Shown here piece after piece: positions 8,281 to 17,305 of a stretch of 64,000 nucleotides of DNA; the first letter of the stretch is position 1; every line of letters begins with the position of its first letter. A model generated the notes under the pieces. The model was not told where the DNA came from, made no database searches, and was given only the letters and a program-made list of their open reading frames with translations. Position numbers and translations under genes: made by a program. Source of the stretch: Streptomyces abyssomicinicus (GTDB lineage: Bacteria > Actinomycetota > Actinomycetes > Streptomycetales > Streptomycetaceae); NCBI RefSeq assembly GCF_008974245.1, contig NZ_BBZI01000005.1, positions 1 to 64,000 of the forward strand. Reading direction: 5' to 3'.

Positions 8281-8994
8281 CTAGTTGGCCGTGACCGTCA
8301 GGTTGTCGGTGCGGAAGTCGAGGCCGCCCGACGACGAGGTGATCTCGTAGCCGAACTGCACGTCGCCGATGGTCTCGTCGCCCATCCAGCGCTTGGTGTC
8401 CTTGATCCACCGCAGGATGGGCAGCATGTCGACCGTTCCGGAGGTGGAACGGGAGGTGCGCAGGAACGAGAAGACCTGGTTGGAGCCGTTGTCGCCCTTG
8501 TAGACGTTCCAGGTGTGGCCGCCGAGCGTCACCGTGCCCTGGGACGATCCGAGCGGGCCGACCGGCCCGTACTGGTTGACCCAGAGCATGATCTCGTAGT
8601 CGTAGTCGGTGTCCCAGATGTCGTACGAGGTGTTGTACGCGCCCGCCGACGGCACGCTGACGCTGTAGCTGCTGGTGAGCGTGCGCAGCGAGGAGATGGT
8701 GCGGTTCACCACCTTCTTGGAGTTCGGGTAGGACTTGATGCCGCCGGTGTTCGGGTGGTTGGCCCACACCCCCCAGTTGGTGCCGGAGTTGGCCCACACG
8801 CACTGGCTGCCCGCGCCGGAGCCCCAGATGTTGTTGTAGAGCGTGTAGCCGTTGAGGTTGGTGTTGCCCCACTGGTCGCAGGAGTTCCACACGGCCGCCT
8901 GGGCGGGGGCGGTGGCGAGGCCCGTGGTGATGCCCAGCGCGAGGGCGGGCGCCAGCAGGGCCCGGGCGATGCTGCGGAGGGTGCCTGTTGCCAT
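8281..8994 (-). CDS. Secreted GH12 endo-beta-1,4-glucanase/xyloglucanase (237 aa)
   Basis: A signal peptide spans residues 1-33 and ends ATAPAQA before AVWNSC. The mature part is a GH12 jelly roll: the nucleophile is E134 in DYEIMLWVNQYG and the acid/base is E217 in QFGYEITS. It is the only exported hydrolase of the locus and would cut the beta-glucan backbone outside the cell. Xyloglucanase activity is preferred because the neighbouring enzymes match xyloglucan side chains, but plain endoglucanase activity is possible. The ATG at 8994 is chosen because GGAAGGAAC precedes it and a signal peptide follows. It is the last gene of the minus-strand transporter operon, 34 nt after GH95. Confidence 0.92.
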   Translation of the reverse strand: MATGTLRSIARALLAPALALGITTGLATAPAQAAVWNSCDQWGNTNLNGYTLYNNIWGSGAGSQCVWANSGTNWGVWANHPNTGGIKSYPNSKKVVNRTISSLRTLTSSYSVSVPSAGAYNTSYDIWDTDYDYEIMLWVNQYGPVGPLGSSQGTVTLGGHTWNVYKGDNGSNQVFSFLRTSRSTSGTVDMLPILRWIKDTKRWMGDETIGDVQFGYEITSSSGGLDFRTDNLTVTAN

Positions 8995-9028
8995 GGTGTT
9001 CCTTCCATGGGTGGGGGGAATCACGAGG

Positions 9029-11230
9029 TCACCGCGCCGTCAGGGTGAGGACGCGGTCTTCACCGGCGACCAGGTCGAGGAACCCGGCGCCGGCCGAAGT
9101 CCTGAGTTCGATCCGGAGCGTGCGGGTGGGGTGCAGGACGGCGGTGACGCCGTCCGGGCTCCAGGTGAGGTCGAGGACGGCGCCGAAGCGGGTGCGCACG
9201 CCGTGCAGGGAGCCCCTGGGGTACCCCGGCGGCGGCGCGGGCAGCAGGACCAGCCTGCCGGGCGTGGACTGCGCCAGCGCCTCGATCAGCACGGCGGGCA
9301 GGGCGTGGGCGGCGTCGGCGTTGTAGACGTCGCGGCGCGGGTAGTGCGAACTCATCAGCGAGGCGTGGAAGTAGTCACCGTGCAGGACCCGGCCGAGCGC
9401 GTGGGCGACCCGCTCGCCGTCCCGGAGCCGGGCGGCGACCAGAGCGTGGTGCAGGTGGCCGTGGGCGGAGTCGTTCTCGGCGCCGCGCAGTTCCAGCGCC
9501 CGGTGTGCGGCCGCCGCCAGGGCCGGGGTGTCGTAGGGGTTGATCTCGTCGAGCGGCCAGACGCCGTAGAGGTGGCTGAGATGCCGGTGGTCGTAGGTGT
9601 CGCCGAGACCGGGCCAGGCCCATTCGGCGAGGGCGCCGTCGGCGTTGACGCGGTGCGGCGGCAGCCGGCCGGCGAGCGCGCGCCAGCGGTCGGCGTCGGC
9701 ACCCGGATGGTAGCGGGCGGCGGTGAGCAGGGCGTGCCGGGCGGCGGAGAGGTCCATGGCCGCGTTGAGCGCGCCCCAGCTCCCGCCCGCGGGACGGTTC
9801 TCCGGCGAGTACGAGGGCACCACCACCAGGTGGCCCGCGTCGTCGGTGCGGGTGAGGAAGTCCTCGTAGAACAGGGCGGTCTCGGCCAGCGCGGCCGCCG
9901 TCGCGGGAGTGGCCACGCCGTGGATGTCGTCGTGCTCGACGAGGGGGACCAGCAGCCAGTCCGCCCCGGCCGTCCACAGGTGGAGCGGGTACTCGCGGCT
10001 GAAGTGGCGGGTCAGTCCCGACCATCCGTCGGTGTGCGAGGGGGCGACGACGCCGCGGGCGCCGAAGACGGCGCGCGCGTTCTCCCGCCAGTCCGGGAGC
10101 TGCCGCTCGACCAGGGCGGCCAGCGCCCCGGTGACCTCGGGCAGGGCCGCGGCGCCCGCCGAGGCGGTCTGGAGGTTCACGTTGGCGTTGGTGGTCACGG
10201 CCCCGGACCAGGCGGTGTCCCAGTCGCCGGTCCACAGGCCGGTGAGCCGGGGAGGCAGCAGGCCGGCGGCCGAGAGCAGGTGGTAGCGGCCCGCCGCGAA
10301 GAGACGTTCCAGGAGGGCGGCGCTGTCCGGCCGGCGCAGCAGTGCGGAGCCGGGCAGGGCGCGCTCGGCGGGGTCGGCCGCCAGGTCGAGTCCGGCCCGC
10401 AGGTAGGCCGTGCGGTGCAGGGCGGTGTGGCGGGCGAGGAGGGAGTCGTACGTCCCGGTCGCGAGCAGGTCGCGCAGCGCCCGCGCCTCGGCCACGGGGT
10501 CCGCCTCCCCGGTGTGGCGCCGCACCCGGGTCAGCAGGAGGACCGAGTCCGCGCCCGTGATCCGCAGGCCGCGGGCGAGGGGTTCGACGCGGCCGCCGGT
10601 GACCCGGACGAGGGTGACGCCCGTGTAGCCGAGGTCGCCGCCCGGGTGACGGGCGGTCAGGCCGAGCACGGCGCCCGATCGGGTGAGCCGCACCCGGTGG
10701 CCGACGCGCAGGTGTTCCGGGGCGCCCGGCAGCCGGTGGTCCAGCTCGACGCGCAGATCCGGCGCGGGCCCGGTGACCTGGTGGACGATCACGTCGTCGG
10801 CCCGGGAGACGAAGACCCGCGAGCGCCGGCCGCCGCGCTCGGTGACGGCCTCCCCGGTGGTGAAGTCCACGGACCGGCGCATCGGGGAGGCGCGTCCGTC
10901 ACCGCCGGCGGACCGCAGCCGGACCCGGAAGCCCGGGTGGAAGGGCTGCACCCAGTGCAGCGGCCGTCCGTCGGTGAACTCCTCGGCGGCGGTGAGGTCC
11001 CCCGCGAGCAGCCGGTCCTGGAGTGCGGGGAGGGCGCCGGCCAGGGCGGGCGGCCCGGCCTCGGCGCTGCCGTTGGGGCGGACCAGGGCGTGGTGGGTGA
11101 CCACGACCCGGTCGTCGTCCGGGTCGCCGAACACCAGGGCGCCGTGGCGGCCGTTGCCGGTGAGGAAGGCGTCCTCCCAGCGGGCCGCCGGTGACGGCTC
11201 CCAGGTGCCGTGCACGGGGCCGGTGGTCAT
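9029..11230 (-). CDS. Glycoside hydrolase family 95-like, alpha-L-fucosidase/galactosidase (733 aa)
   Basis: The architecture is that of GH95: an N-terminal beta-domain with LTGNGRHGALVFGD near residue 22, then an (alpha/alpha)6 barrel. Recognisable barrel motifs are NANVNLQTASAG, RGVVAPSHTDGW, the YSPEN segment carrying a probable catalytic Glu, and DTYDHRHLSHLYGVWP. It has no signal peptide, so it would remove terminal alpha-L-fucose or alpha-L-galactose from imported oligosaccharides. The N-terminal motif is divergent from typical members, so specificity is uncertain. Its ATG overlaps the GH42 stop (ATGA at 11227-11230), which implies translational coupling. Confidence 0.85.
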   Translation of the reverse strand: MTTGPVHGTWEPSPAARWEDAFLTGNGRHGALVFGDPDDDRVVVTHHALVRPNGSAEAGPPALAGALPALQDRLLAGDLTAAEEFTDGRPLHWVQPFHPGFRVRLRSAGGDGRASPMRRSVDFTTGEAVTERGGRRSRVFVSRADDVIVHQVTGPAPDLRVELDHRLPGAPEHLRVGHRVRLTRSGAVLGLTARHPGGDLGYTGVTLVRVTGGRVEPLARGLRITGADSVLLLTRVRRHTGEADPVAEARALRDLLATGTYDSLLARHTALHRTAYLRAGLDLAADPAERALPGSALLRRPDSAALLERLFAAGRYHLLSAAGLLPPRLTGLWTGDWDTAWSGAVTTNANVNLQTASAGAAALPEVTGALAALVERQLPDWRENARAVFGARGVVAPSHTDGWSGLTRHFSREYPLHLWTAGADWLLVPLVEHDDIHGVATPATAAALAETALFYEDFLTRTDDAGHLVVVPSYSPENRPAGGSWGALNAAMDLSAARHALLTAARYHPGADADRWRALAGRLPPHRVNADGALAEWAWPGLGDTYDHRHLSHLYGVWPLDEINPYDTPALAAAAHRALELRGAENDSAHGHLHHALVAARLRDGERVAHALGRVLHGDYFHASLMSSHYPRRDVYNADAAHALPAVLIEALAQSTPGRLVLLPAPPPGYPRGSLHGVRTRFGAVLDLTWSPDGVTAVLHPTRTLRIELRTSAGAGFLDLVAGEDRVLTLTAR

Positions 11231-13215
11231 GACCGCAGCACCGCCGCCCCGTAGCGGTCCAGGGTGACGGCGTCCGTGACGGCGGCCCCGCCGAGCAGGT
11301 CGTGGTGGCGGCCGGGGAGCGGGACGGTCACGGGGGCGCGCCCGTGGTTGAGCAGGAACAGCAGGCCGCCCCGGCGCACCGCCTCCACCCCGGGGGGCAG
11401 TCCGTCCAGCACCGGGCGGACCCCCGCCCCGGCGGCGATCCGCGCCAGCAGGGCGCGCAGCGCCTCCGGTTCCGGGAGCGTCGAGAAGTACCAGGCCCGG
11501 TCCCTGCGGAGCACGGCGGGCATGCCGTCGAGCTCCCCGCCCCGGTAGGCGAGGACCTCGTCGACGGTGTCCGCGGCCTCGATCTCCTCCGACCAGAGGA
11601 TCCCCGTGAACCCCTCGCAGTCCACCTGCTCACCGGCCGGCAGCGGCCACCACTCGTGCAGCACGCGGACGCCGAACAGCTCGCGCAGCCTCACGTCCAT
11701 GCCGCCGGGCCGGACCCTGTCGTCCTGGTCGGCCGTGCCGGTCAGGAAGCCCGCGACCAGGGTGCCGCCGCCGCGCACGTAGGCCAGCAGGTTGTCGACG
11801 GCGGCGTCGGTGAGCAGGTAGAGCTGGGGTGCGACGACCATCCGGTAGCCGGACAGGTCGTGCTCGGGATGGGCGAAGTCGCAGGTCACGCCGGATTCCC
11901 AGAGGGCGCCGTGCCAGGCGGAGAGGACTGCCGGGTAGTCGGCCCCGGCCTCGGTGGAGAGGCGGCCGTCCTGGTCGCCGGCCCACCAGGCGTGCCAGTC
12001 GTGCAGGACGGCGACGTCCGCCCGGATGCCCGTACCCGCGACCTCCGCGCCGATCCTTGCCAGGTCCGCGCCGAGCCGCTTCACCTCCTGGAAGGCACGG
12101 CCCCGCGGACCGGCGTGGCCGAGCATGGCGGAGTGGAACTTCTCGGCGCCCTGCCGGGACTGGCGCCACTGGAAGTAGCAGACGGCATCGGCGCCGCGGG
12201 CGACGGCCTGCAGCGACCAGAGGCGGTTGAGGCCCCGCGGCTTGGGCTGGTTGACGGCACGCCAGTTGACGCCGCCTGCGGCCTGCTCCATCACCATCCA
12301 CGGGCCCCGGGCCTGCGAGCGGGTGAGGTCCTGGACCAGTGCGGCGGACCGGGGCGCGAGCGGGTCGCGGGCGTCCGGGTACAGGTCGACGGAGACCACG
12401 TCCTCCTCCTCGGCCCACCGCCAGCCGTCCTGCCCCGTCCACAGCGGCATGAAGTTGGTGGTCACCGGGATGTGCGGGGTGTGCCGGGCGACGATGTCGC
12501 GTTCGGCGGTGAAGCACTCCAGCAGCATGTCGGAGGTGAAGCGGCGGAAGTCCAGCACCTGGGAGGGGTTGTTCAGGTAGTGGGCCCGACGCGGGGGCAG
12601 GACGCCGTCCCAGCAGTCGTAGCCCTGGCTCCAGAAAGCCGTGCCCCAGGCGTCGTTGAGGGCGTCCAGGGTGCCGTACCGGTCGCGCAGCCAGCGCCGG
12701 AACGCGGCCGCCGCCTCGTCGCCGTGGTCGAAGGTGCAGTACTCGTTGTTGATGTGCCACAGGGTGAGGGCCGGATGGGAGCCGTACCGGGCGGCCAGGT
12801 CCTCGGTGATGGCGGCGGCGTAGCGGCGGTAGACGGCGCTGGAGTGCGAGAAGTGCTGCCGGCCGCCCCACCATTCGACGTGGCCGTCGGCGTCCCGGGG
12901 CAGCGTCTCGGGGTGCAGGCGGCCCATCCAGGGCGGGGGAGAGGCCGTCGGGGTGGCCAGCACGACCCCCACACCGTTGTCGTGCATCAGGTCCATCAGG
13001 GTGTCGAGCCAGCCGAACTCCCGCGCTCCGGGCCGGGGTTCCAGCCGGGCCCAGGAGAAGACGCCGAGGGTCACGGTGTTGACCCCGGCCTCCTTCATCA
13101 GCCGGACGTCCTCGTGCCAGGTCTCCTCGGGCCACTGCTCGGGGTTGTAGTCGCCGCCGAACAGGATGCGGCCGCGTGCGGCGTCGGCCAGTACGGGGTC
13201 TCGGGGCCGGTCCAT
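11227..13215 (-). CDS. GH42 beta-galactosidase (662 aa)
   Basis: Typical GH42 start ILFGGDYNPEQWPEETW (residues 17-33), acid/base E158 in LWHINNEYC and nucleophile E310 in WMVMEQAAGGVNW. A flavodoxin-like trimerisation domain follows and a beta domain closes the protein. There is no signal peptide. In this setting it would remove galactose from xyloglucan side chains after GH95 has removed the cap. The gene follows the second permease and overlaps GH95 by four bases. Confidence 0.93.
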   Translation of the reverse strand: MDRPRDPVLADAARGRILFGGDYNPEQWPEETWHEDVRLMKEAGVNTVTLGVFSWARLEPRPGAREFGWLDTLMDLMHDNGVGVVLATPTASPPPWMGRLHPETLPRDADGHVEWWGGRQHFSHSSAVYRRYAAAITEDLAARYGSHPALTLWHINNEYCTFDHGDEAAAAFRRWLRDRYGTLDALNDAWGTAFWSQGYDCWDGVLPPRRAHYLNNPSQVLDFRRFTSDMLLECFTAERDIVARHTPHIPVTTNFMPLWTGQDGWRWAEEEDVVSVDLYPDARDPLAPRSAALVQDLTRSQARGPWMVMEQAAGGVNWRAVNQPKPRGLNRLWSLQAVARGADAVCYFQWRQSRQGAEKFHSAMLGHAGPRGRAFQEVKRLGADLARIGAEVAGTGIRADVAVLHDWHAWWAGDQDGRLSTEAGADYPAVLSAWHGALWESGVTCDFAHPEHDLSGYRMVVAPQLYLLTDAAVDNLLAYVRGGGTLVAGFLTGTADQDDRVRPGGMDVRLRELFGVRVLHEWWPLPAGEQVDCEGFTGILWSEEIEAADTVDEVLAYRGGELDGMPAVLRRDRAWYFSTLPEPEALRALLARIAAGAGVRPVLDGLPPGVEAVRRGGLLFLLNHGRAPVTVPLPGRHHDLLGGAAVTDAVTLDRYGAAVLRS

Positions 13216-13299
13216 GGGCGCCTGCCTTGTCGTGTGCCTACGCGTACGGGACGGACGGGAAGGGAGCGGACGGGAGGGACCGCGGGAGGCAGCGGACGG

Positions 13300-14235
13300 T
13301 CAGCCCTTGACCGCGCCGGTCAGCATGCCCTTCCTGAAGTGCTTCTGGACGAACGGCGACAGCACGGCGACCGGCAGCAGAGCCAGCACCATCACGGCCA
13401 TCTGGACCGCCAGGCCCGACAGTTCGCCCGTCTTGATCGCCTGGCCGAGCCCCACCGGCGCCTGCTGCTTCTGCACCAGCTGGATCATGACGTTCTGCAG
13501 CGGCATCTTGTCCTGGTCGTTCAGGTACAGCGAGGCGTTGAACCAGGCGCTCCAGTAGCCGACGGCGTAGAACAGGGTGATCACCGCGACGACGGCCCGG
13601 GACAGCGGCAGGACGATCTGCCACAGGATGCGGAACTCCCCGGCACCGTCGATCCGGGCGCTGTCGACGAGTTCCTGCGAGATGCCCATGAAGAACCCGC
13701 GCAGCACCAGGATGTTGAAGACGCTGACCGCGCTCGGCAGGATCAGCGAGAGGTAGGTGTCCATCAGGCCCAGCGACTGCACCAGCAGGTACGACGGGAT
13801 CAGGCCCGCGCTGAAGAACATCGTCGCCATCAGCGTCATCAGGATCCAGCGGTGCCCCAGCGAGCCGCTGCGCGACAGGCCGTACGCGCACAGCACGGAC
13901 ACCGCCATCGAGAAGAGCGTGCCGACCAGCGTCACCAGCACGCTGACCACGGCCGCCCGGCTGACCTGCCCGCCGCTGAGCAGTTCCCGGTAGGCGACGA
14001 AGGTGATGTCCTGGGGGACCATCACCAGACCGCCCGCCTCGTCGATCGTCTTCCGCGACGACAGGCTGGTGACGACGACGATCCACAGCGGGAAGAGGAT
14101 GGCCAGGCAGGCGAAGGTCAGCACCAGGCCCTTGCCCGCGAGGCCGGCACGGCCCGGCGGCTCCTCCCACACGGGGCGCGGCGGCGCCGCCCACCACCGC
14201 TGCCGGGCGGGCGCCTCGGCGAGTTCGGTCGTCAC
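13300..14235 (-). CDS. Carbohydrate ABC transporter permease, MalG/YtcP-like (311 aa)
   Basis: An integral membrane permease with about six hydrophobic segments and the EAA-type loop near residue 195 (ELVDSARIDGAGEFRILWQIVLP). The C-terminus FVQKHFRKGMLTGAVKG is typical of this subfamily. The GTG start at 14235 overlaps the stop of the first permease (GTGA), so the two half-transporters are translationally coupled. No ATPase is encoded nearby; in Streptomyces such importers commonly share a remote MsiK-type ATPase, which is inferred here. Confidence 0.92.
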   Translation of the reverse strand: MTTELAEAPARQRWWAAPPRPVWEEPPGRAGLAGKGLVLTFACLAILFPLWIVVVTSLSSRKTIDEAGGLVMVPQDITFVAYRELLSGGQVSRAAVVSVLVTLVGTLFSMAVSVLCAYGLSRSGSLGHRWILMTLMATMFFSAGLIPSYLLVQSLGLMDTYLSLILPSAVSVFNILVLRGFFMGISQELVDSARIDGAGEFRILWQIVLPLSRAVVAVITLFYAVGYWSAWFNASLYLNDQDKMPLQNVMIQLVQKQQAPVGLGQAIKTGELSGLAVQMAVMVLALLPVAVLSPFVQKHFRKGMLTGAVKG

Positions 14236-15293
14236 TTGCGGTACACCCCCTGCTCGCCCATGAGATGGGCGACCTTGTTCGCGGCGAGGACCAGACCGAT
14301 GCTGACCACGCCCTTGACGAGGCCCGCGGCGGCGGCGTAGCCGAAGTCCTGGTTGCGGACGCCGTACCACCACACGAAGGTGTCCAGGACCTCCGAGGCC
14401 TCGGGACCGACGGCGTCGCGTTGCAGCAGTATCTGTTCGAAGCCCACGGTCAGCGCGTCGCCCACCCGCAGGACCAGCAGCAGGGCGATCACCGGACGCA
14501 GCGCGGGCAGTGTGACGTGCCACATGCGCCGCCACCGTCCGGCGCCGTCCATCGCGGCGGCCTCGTAGAGCTCCTGGTCGACCGAGGCCAGCGCGGCGAG
14601 GAAGACGATGATCCCCCAGCCGGCGTCCTTCCACACGCTCTGCGCGGTGACGAGGTACTTGAAGGTCTCCGGATCGGTCATCAGGTCGATGCCGTCGAAC
14701 CCGTGCTGCCGCAGCAGCTGGGAGAGCAGCCCGGCGCCGCCGAGCAGCTGCTGGAAGACGGCGATGACCAGCACCCAGGAGAAGAAGTGCGGCAGGTACA
14801 GGATCGCCTGGGACACCGCCCGCACCCGGGGCCTGACCACGCTGTTGATGAGCAGGGCCAGCGCGATGGGCACCGGGAAGTAGAGGAGGAGCTGGAGCAG
14901 GAAGAGGATCAGCGTGTTCTGCACCGCGTGCCAGAAGGCCGGGTCCCCGAAGAGCTGCTCGAAGTGCTCCAGGCCGATCCAGGAGCTGTTCAGGATCGAG
15001 ACGACGCCGTTGTCGCTGATGTAGGGGTCGTAGTCCTCGAAGGCGACGACGTTGCCGAGGATCGGCAGGTAGTTGAAGACCAGGATCAGGGCCACGGCCG
15101 GGACCGACATCAGCAGCAGCGCGCGGTCCCGCCGCCAGCGCAGCCGCAGTCGCAGCCGCGACCCCTCGGGAGGACCGGCGGTGCTCCGCCGGCCGCCGCC
15201 GGTGCCCCCGGTGGTGTCGCCGGACACCACCGGGGTCGTCTCCGGCTCTTTCGCCGCCCCGGTGTCGCTCCGGGGCGCCGTGCTGTGGGACAC
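14232..15293 (-). CDS. Carbohydrate ABC transporter permease, LplB-like (353 aa)
   Basis: A cytoplasmic Gly/Arg-rich N-terminus of about 55 residues precedes six predicted membrane helices. The first helix is LLLMSVPAVALILVFNYLPI, and the EAA loop is ELYEAAAMDGAGRWRRMWHV. The GTG at 15293 is preferred to upstream starts because GGAGAGG precedes it at good distance. It lies between the binding protein and the second permease in the same operon. Confidence 0.92.
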   Translation of the reverse strand: MSHSTAPRSDTGAAKEPETTPVVSGDTTGGTGGGRRSTAGPPEGSRLRLRLRWRRDRALLLMSVPAVALILVFNYLPILGNVVAFEDYDPYISDNGVVSILNSSWIGLEHFEQLFGDPAFWHAVQNTLILFLLQLLLYFPVPIALALLINSVVRPRVRAVSQAILYLPHFFSWVLVIAVFQQLLGGAGLLSQLLRQHGFDGIDLMTDPETFKYLVTAQSVWKDAGWGIIVFLAALASVDQELYEAAAMDGAGRWRRMWHVTLPALRPVIALLLVLRVGDALTVGFEQILLQRDAVGPEASEVLDTFVWWYGVRNQDFGYAAAAGLVKGVVSIGLVLAANKVAHLMGEQGVYRK

Positions 15294-15322
15294 GGCCCTC
15301 TCCTCGCCTGTGTGGGGCCGGG

Positions 15323-17014
15323 TCAGCCGGCCGCCGAGCCGTTCTCGTCCAGGAGCTTGCGGTACCAGTCGCGCAGTTCGTCGCCGCCCCTGCTCTTCCA
15401 CTCGGAGACGGCCTGCTGCATGTCGGACACCTTCTTGCGGCCGCGGACGATGTCGTCCTCCAGCTGCTCGAAGTCGTTGCCGAGGTCGGCCCAGCGCGAC
15501 GGCTCGGTGATCATCTGGCCGTAGAAGCTGGACTTCCTGGTGAAGGCGCCCATCCGCTGCTGCCACTCCACCTGCGCCTTGGCGACCTCGGGGAAGTCGG
15601 GGTGGGCGATGGTGGCGGAGGGGCTCGCGATCATCACGAAGGCGTTCATCACCTCGTTGTTGCCCTGGTCGTTCTTGGCGGGCACGCCGTCCTTCACCGC
15701 GTAATGGGTGCCCTCGACGCCGTAGTTGACGGCCATGTACTCCTTGGTGCCGTACGGCGCGGCGGTCACGTTGGCGACCGCGAGGACGTCACGGACCACG
15801 GCCTCGGAGGCCTTCTTGTTGACGAAGGCGAAGATGTTGGCCGGCTGGGTCGCCCACAGCAGCGGGTCGCCCCCGTCATGACCGAAGAAGTCCAACCCCG
15901 AGATCTTGAAGTCCGGGTTCTGCACGGCCTGTTCGGCGGTGCGGCTCCACCACTGCGAGATGTCCTGGTTGTACATGAGGAACTCGCCGGCCGCGAACTT
16001 CGGGCCCGGGTCGGGCTGGTTCTTGCCCAGCTTGGCGTCCGGGTGGACGTACCCGGCGGCGAACAGCTTGCGGGTCCACTCCAGCGCCTCGAGGAACTCG
16101 TCGGTCTCGGTGCGGTGCACGAGCTTGCCGTCGACCAGGTTCCAGGCGAGCGGCTTCTCACCGCCGGAGAGCACGCCGAAGGCGCTGAACGCGGTCCACT
16201 TCATGTCCAGGCAGGCCCAGCGCTTGGCGGCGGGGCGGGTGATCTCCTTGCAGAGGGCCTCGAACTCCGCGCAGGAACGCGGGATCTCGTAGCCCTCCTT
16301 CTCGAAGATGTCCTGCCGGTAGAAGGGCACGTTGTTGGGCACGTACGAGGACGGCATCGGCAGGCCGCGGAGCTTGCCGCCGATGATGCACCGCTGCCAG
16401 GCGTCGGTCGGGATCGCGGCCAGGTTCGGGTAGTCCTTGACCTTGTCGCCGGAGAGGTACGGGCCGAGGTCGGCGAACTTGTTGGTGAGGGCGGTGGGTA
16501 TCTTGCCGCCCATGTTCCAGCCGGGCACCACCACCACGTCCGGGATCGCGCTGGAGGCGAGGACCGCGCCGAGCTTCTGGTCGTAGGTGTTGCCGTCCTG
16601 GTTCTGCCAGACGACGTCGACGCCGATCAGGTCGTTCATCGCCTTGTAGTAGGCGTTGTCCTGCTTCGGCGGCGAGCCCCAGAAGGGCGACATCACGGTG
16701 ACCTTGTTGCCCTTGCCGAGCTTCTCGGGCACCGAGGTCTTGAGCGTGGCGAGGTCGAGCTCGGCGGTGAAGCCGACCGCCGAACCGTTCTTCGACGGGA
16801 TGTCGGGGGTGACAACGTTGTTCGCGACGTAGGACGGCAGCAGCTTCTTCGCGCCCTTGTCCGAGGAGGACCCTCCCTGGCCGCCGCTGTCCGAGGCGCC
16901 GCAGGCGCTGAGCAGTGGCGTCCCGCCGGCCACCGCCACGGCGGCGACCGCCGTGGAGGCGAGGAAGGTTCTCCGGCTCGCGCCGGCGGGGGCGGGGGCG
17001 GCGTTCGGCGTCAT
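15323..17014 (-). CDS. Sugar ABC transporter substrate-binding lipoprotein (563 aa)
   Basis: The N-terminus has a twin-arginine-like SRRTFLAS and a lipobox ending LLSAC, so the protein should be exported and lipid-anchored. The mature 530 residues are those of a large family-1 solute-binding protein of the LplA type, as expected with LplB/YtcP-like permeases that import oligosaccharides. The ATG at 17014 is chosen because it directly precedes the signal peptide; the frame remains open upstream through the promoter. It is the first gene of a six-gene operon ending with GH12. A LacI-type palindrome lies 59 bp upstream. Confidence 0.93.
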   Translation of the reverse strand: MTPNAAPAPAGASRRTFLASTAVAAVAVAGGTPLLSACGASDSGGQGGSSSDKGAKKLLPSYVANNVVTPDIPSKNGSAVGFTAELDLATLKTSVPEKLGKGNKVTVMSPFWGSPPKQDNAYYKAMNDLIGVDVVWQNQDGNTYDQKLGAVLASSAIPDVVVVPGWNMGGKIPTALTNKFADLGPYLSGDKVKDYPNLAAIPTDAWQRCIIGGKLRGLPMPSSYVPNNVPFYRQDIFEKEGYEIPRSCAEFEALCKEITRPAAKRWACLDMKWTAFSAFGVLSGGEKPLAWNLVDGKLVHRTETDEFLEALEWTRKLFAAGYVHPDAKLGKNQPDPGPKFAAGEFLMYNQDISQWWSRTAEQAVQNPDFKISGLDFFGHDGGDPLLWATQPANIFAFVNKKASEAVVRDVLAVANVTAAPYGTKEYMAVNYGVEGTHYAVKDGVPAKNDQGNNEVMNAFVMIASPSATIAHPDFPEVAKAQVEWQQRMGAFTRKSSFYGQMITEPSRWADLGNDFEQLEDDIVRGRKKVSDMQQAVSEWKSRGGDELRDWYRKLLDENGSAAG

Positions 17015-17072
17015 TGCGTCAACCCTTCGTGGGGCGCCCGGACACCCGGGCCCATCGACTGCGGCGGCTCTG

Positions 17073-17086
17073 TCGAAGCGCTTCGA
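17073..17086. promoter_or_regulatory. LacI-family operator, copy 3
   Basis: TCGAAGCGCTTCGA is a perfect palindrome located just downstream of the predicted start point of the transporter operon. A bound repressor there would block initiation or early elongation. Confidence 0.85.
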
Positions 17087-17097
17087 AGCTGGAGGCG

Positions 17098-17126
17098 AGG
17101 TTAGGTGAACACTTCGGGGTGCACAA
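17098..17126 (-). promoter_or_regulatory. Predicted promoter of the transporter/hydrolase operon
   Basis: On the minus strand a TTGTGC -35 (17121-17126) and a TAACCT -10 (17098-17103) are separated by 17 bp. Operator copy 3 follows at about +5 to +18. This was read by eye and has not been tested. Confidence 0.5.
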
Positions 17127-17226
17127 GGTCCGTCGCCAAGATTCCTCAACGGGCCCCGGAACCCGCGAAACACCGGGAATGTCTCGGAATAAAGGGCGGG
17201 AAGGCGGACCCGGCCGCCCTACGGGC

Positions 17227-17255
17227 TTGACAGGACCCCCTCCCGAAACCAGCAT
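17227..17255 (+). promoter_or_regulatory. Predicted promoter of the GH3 gene
   Basis: TTGACA at 17227-17232 is a perfect -35. A weak -10 (CAGCAT, 17250-17255) follows at 17 bp and abuts operator copy 4. The -10 match is poor, so the exact promoter is uncertain. Confidence 0.4.
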
Positions 17256-17268
17256 CGAAGCGCTTCGA
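17255..17268. promoter_or_regulatory. LacI-family operator, copy 4
   Basis: TCGAAGCGCTTCGA, identical to copy 3, lies 37 bp upstream of the GH3 start codon. This ties GH3 to the same regulator as the transporter operon. Confidence 0.85.
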
Positions 17269-17305
17269 AAGCCTTCCGCCGCCGCCTTGCAAGGGGACCA
17301 CCAAA

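Noticed and set aside
8852-11194. 780-codon plus-strand frame opposite GH95
   Set aside because: Composition is that of an antisense shadow (repeated Gly-Val-Gln-Gly) and the opposite strand has clear GH95 motifs.
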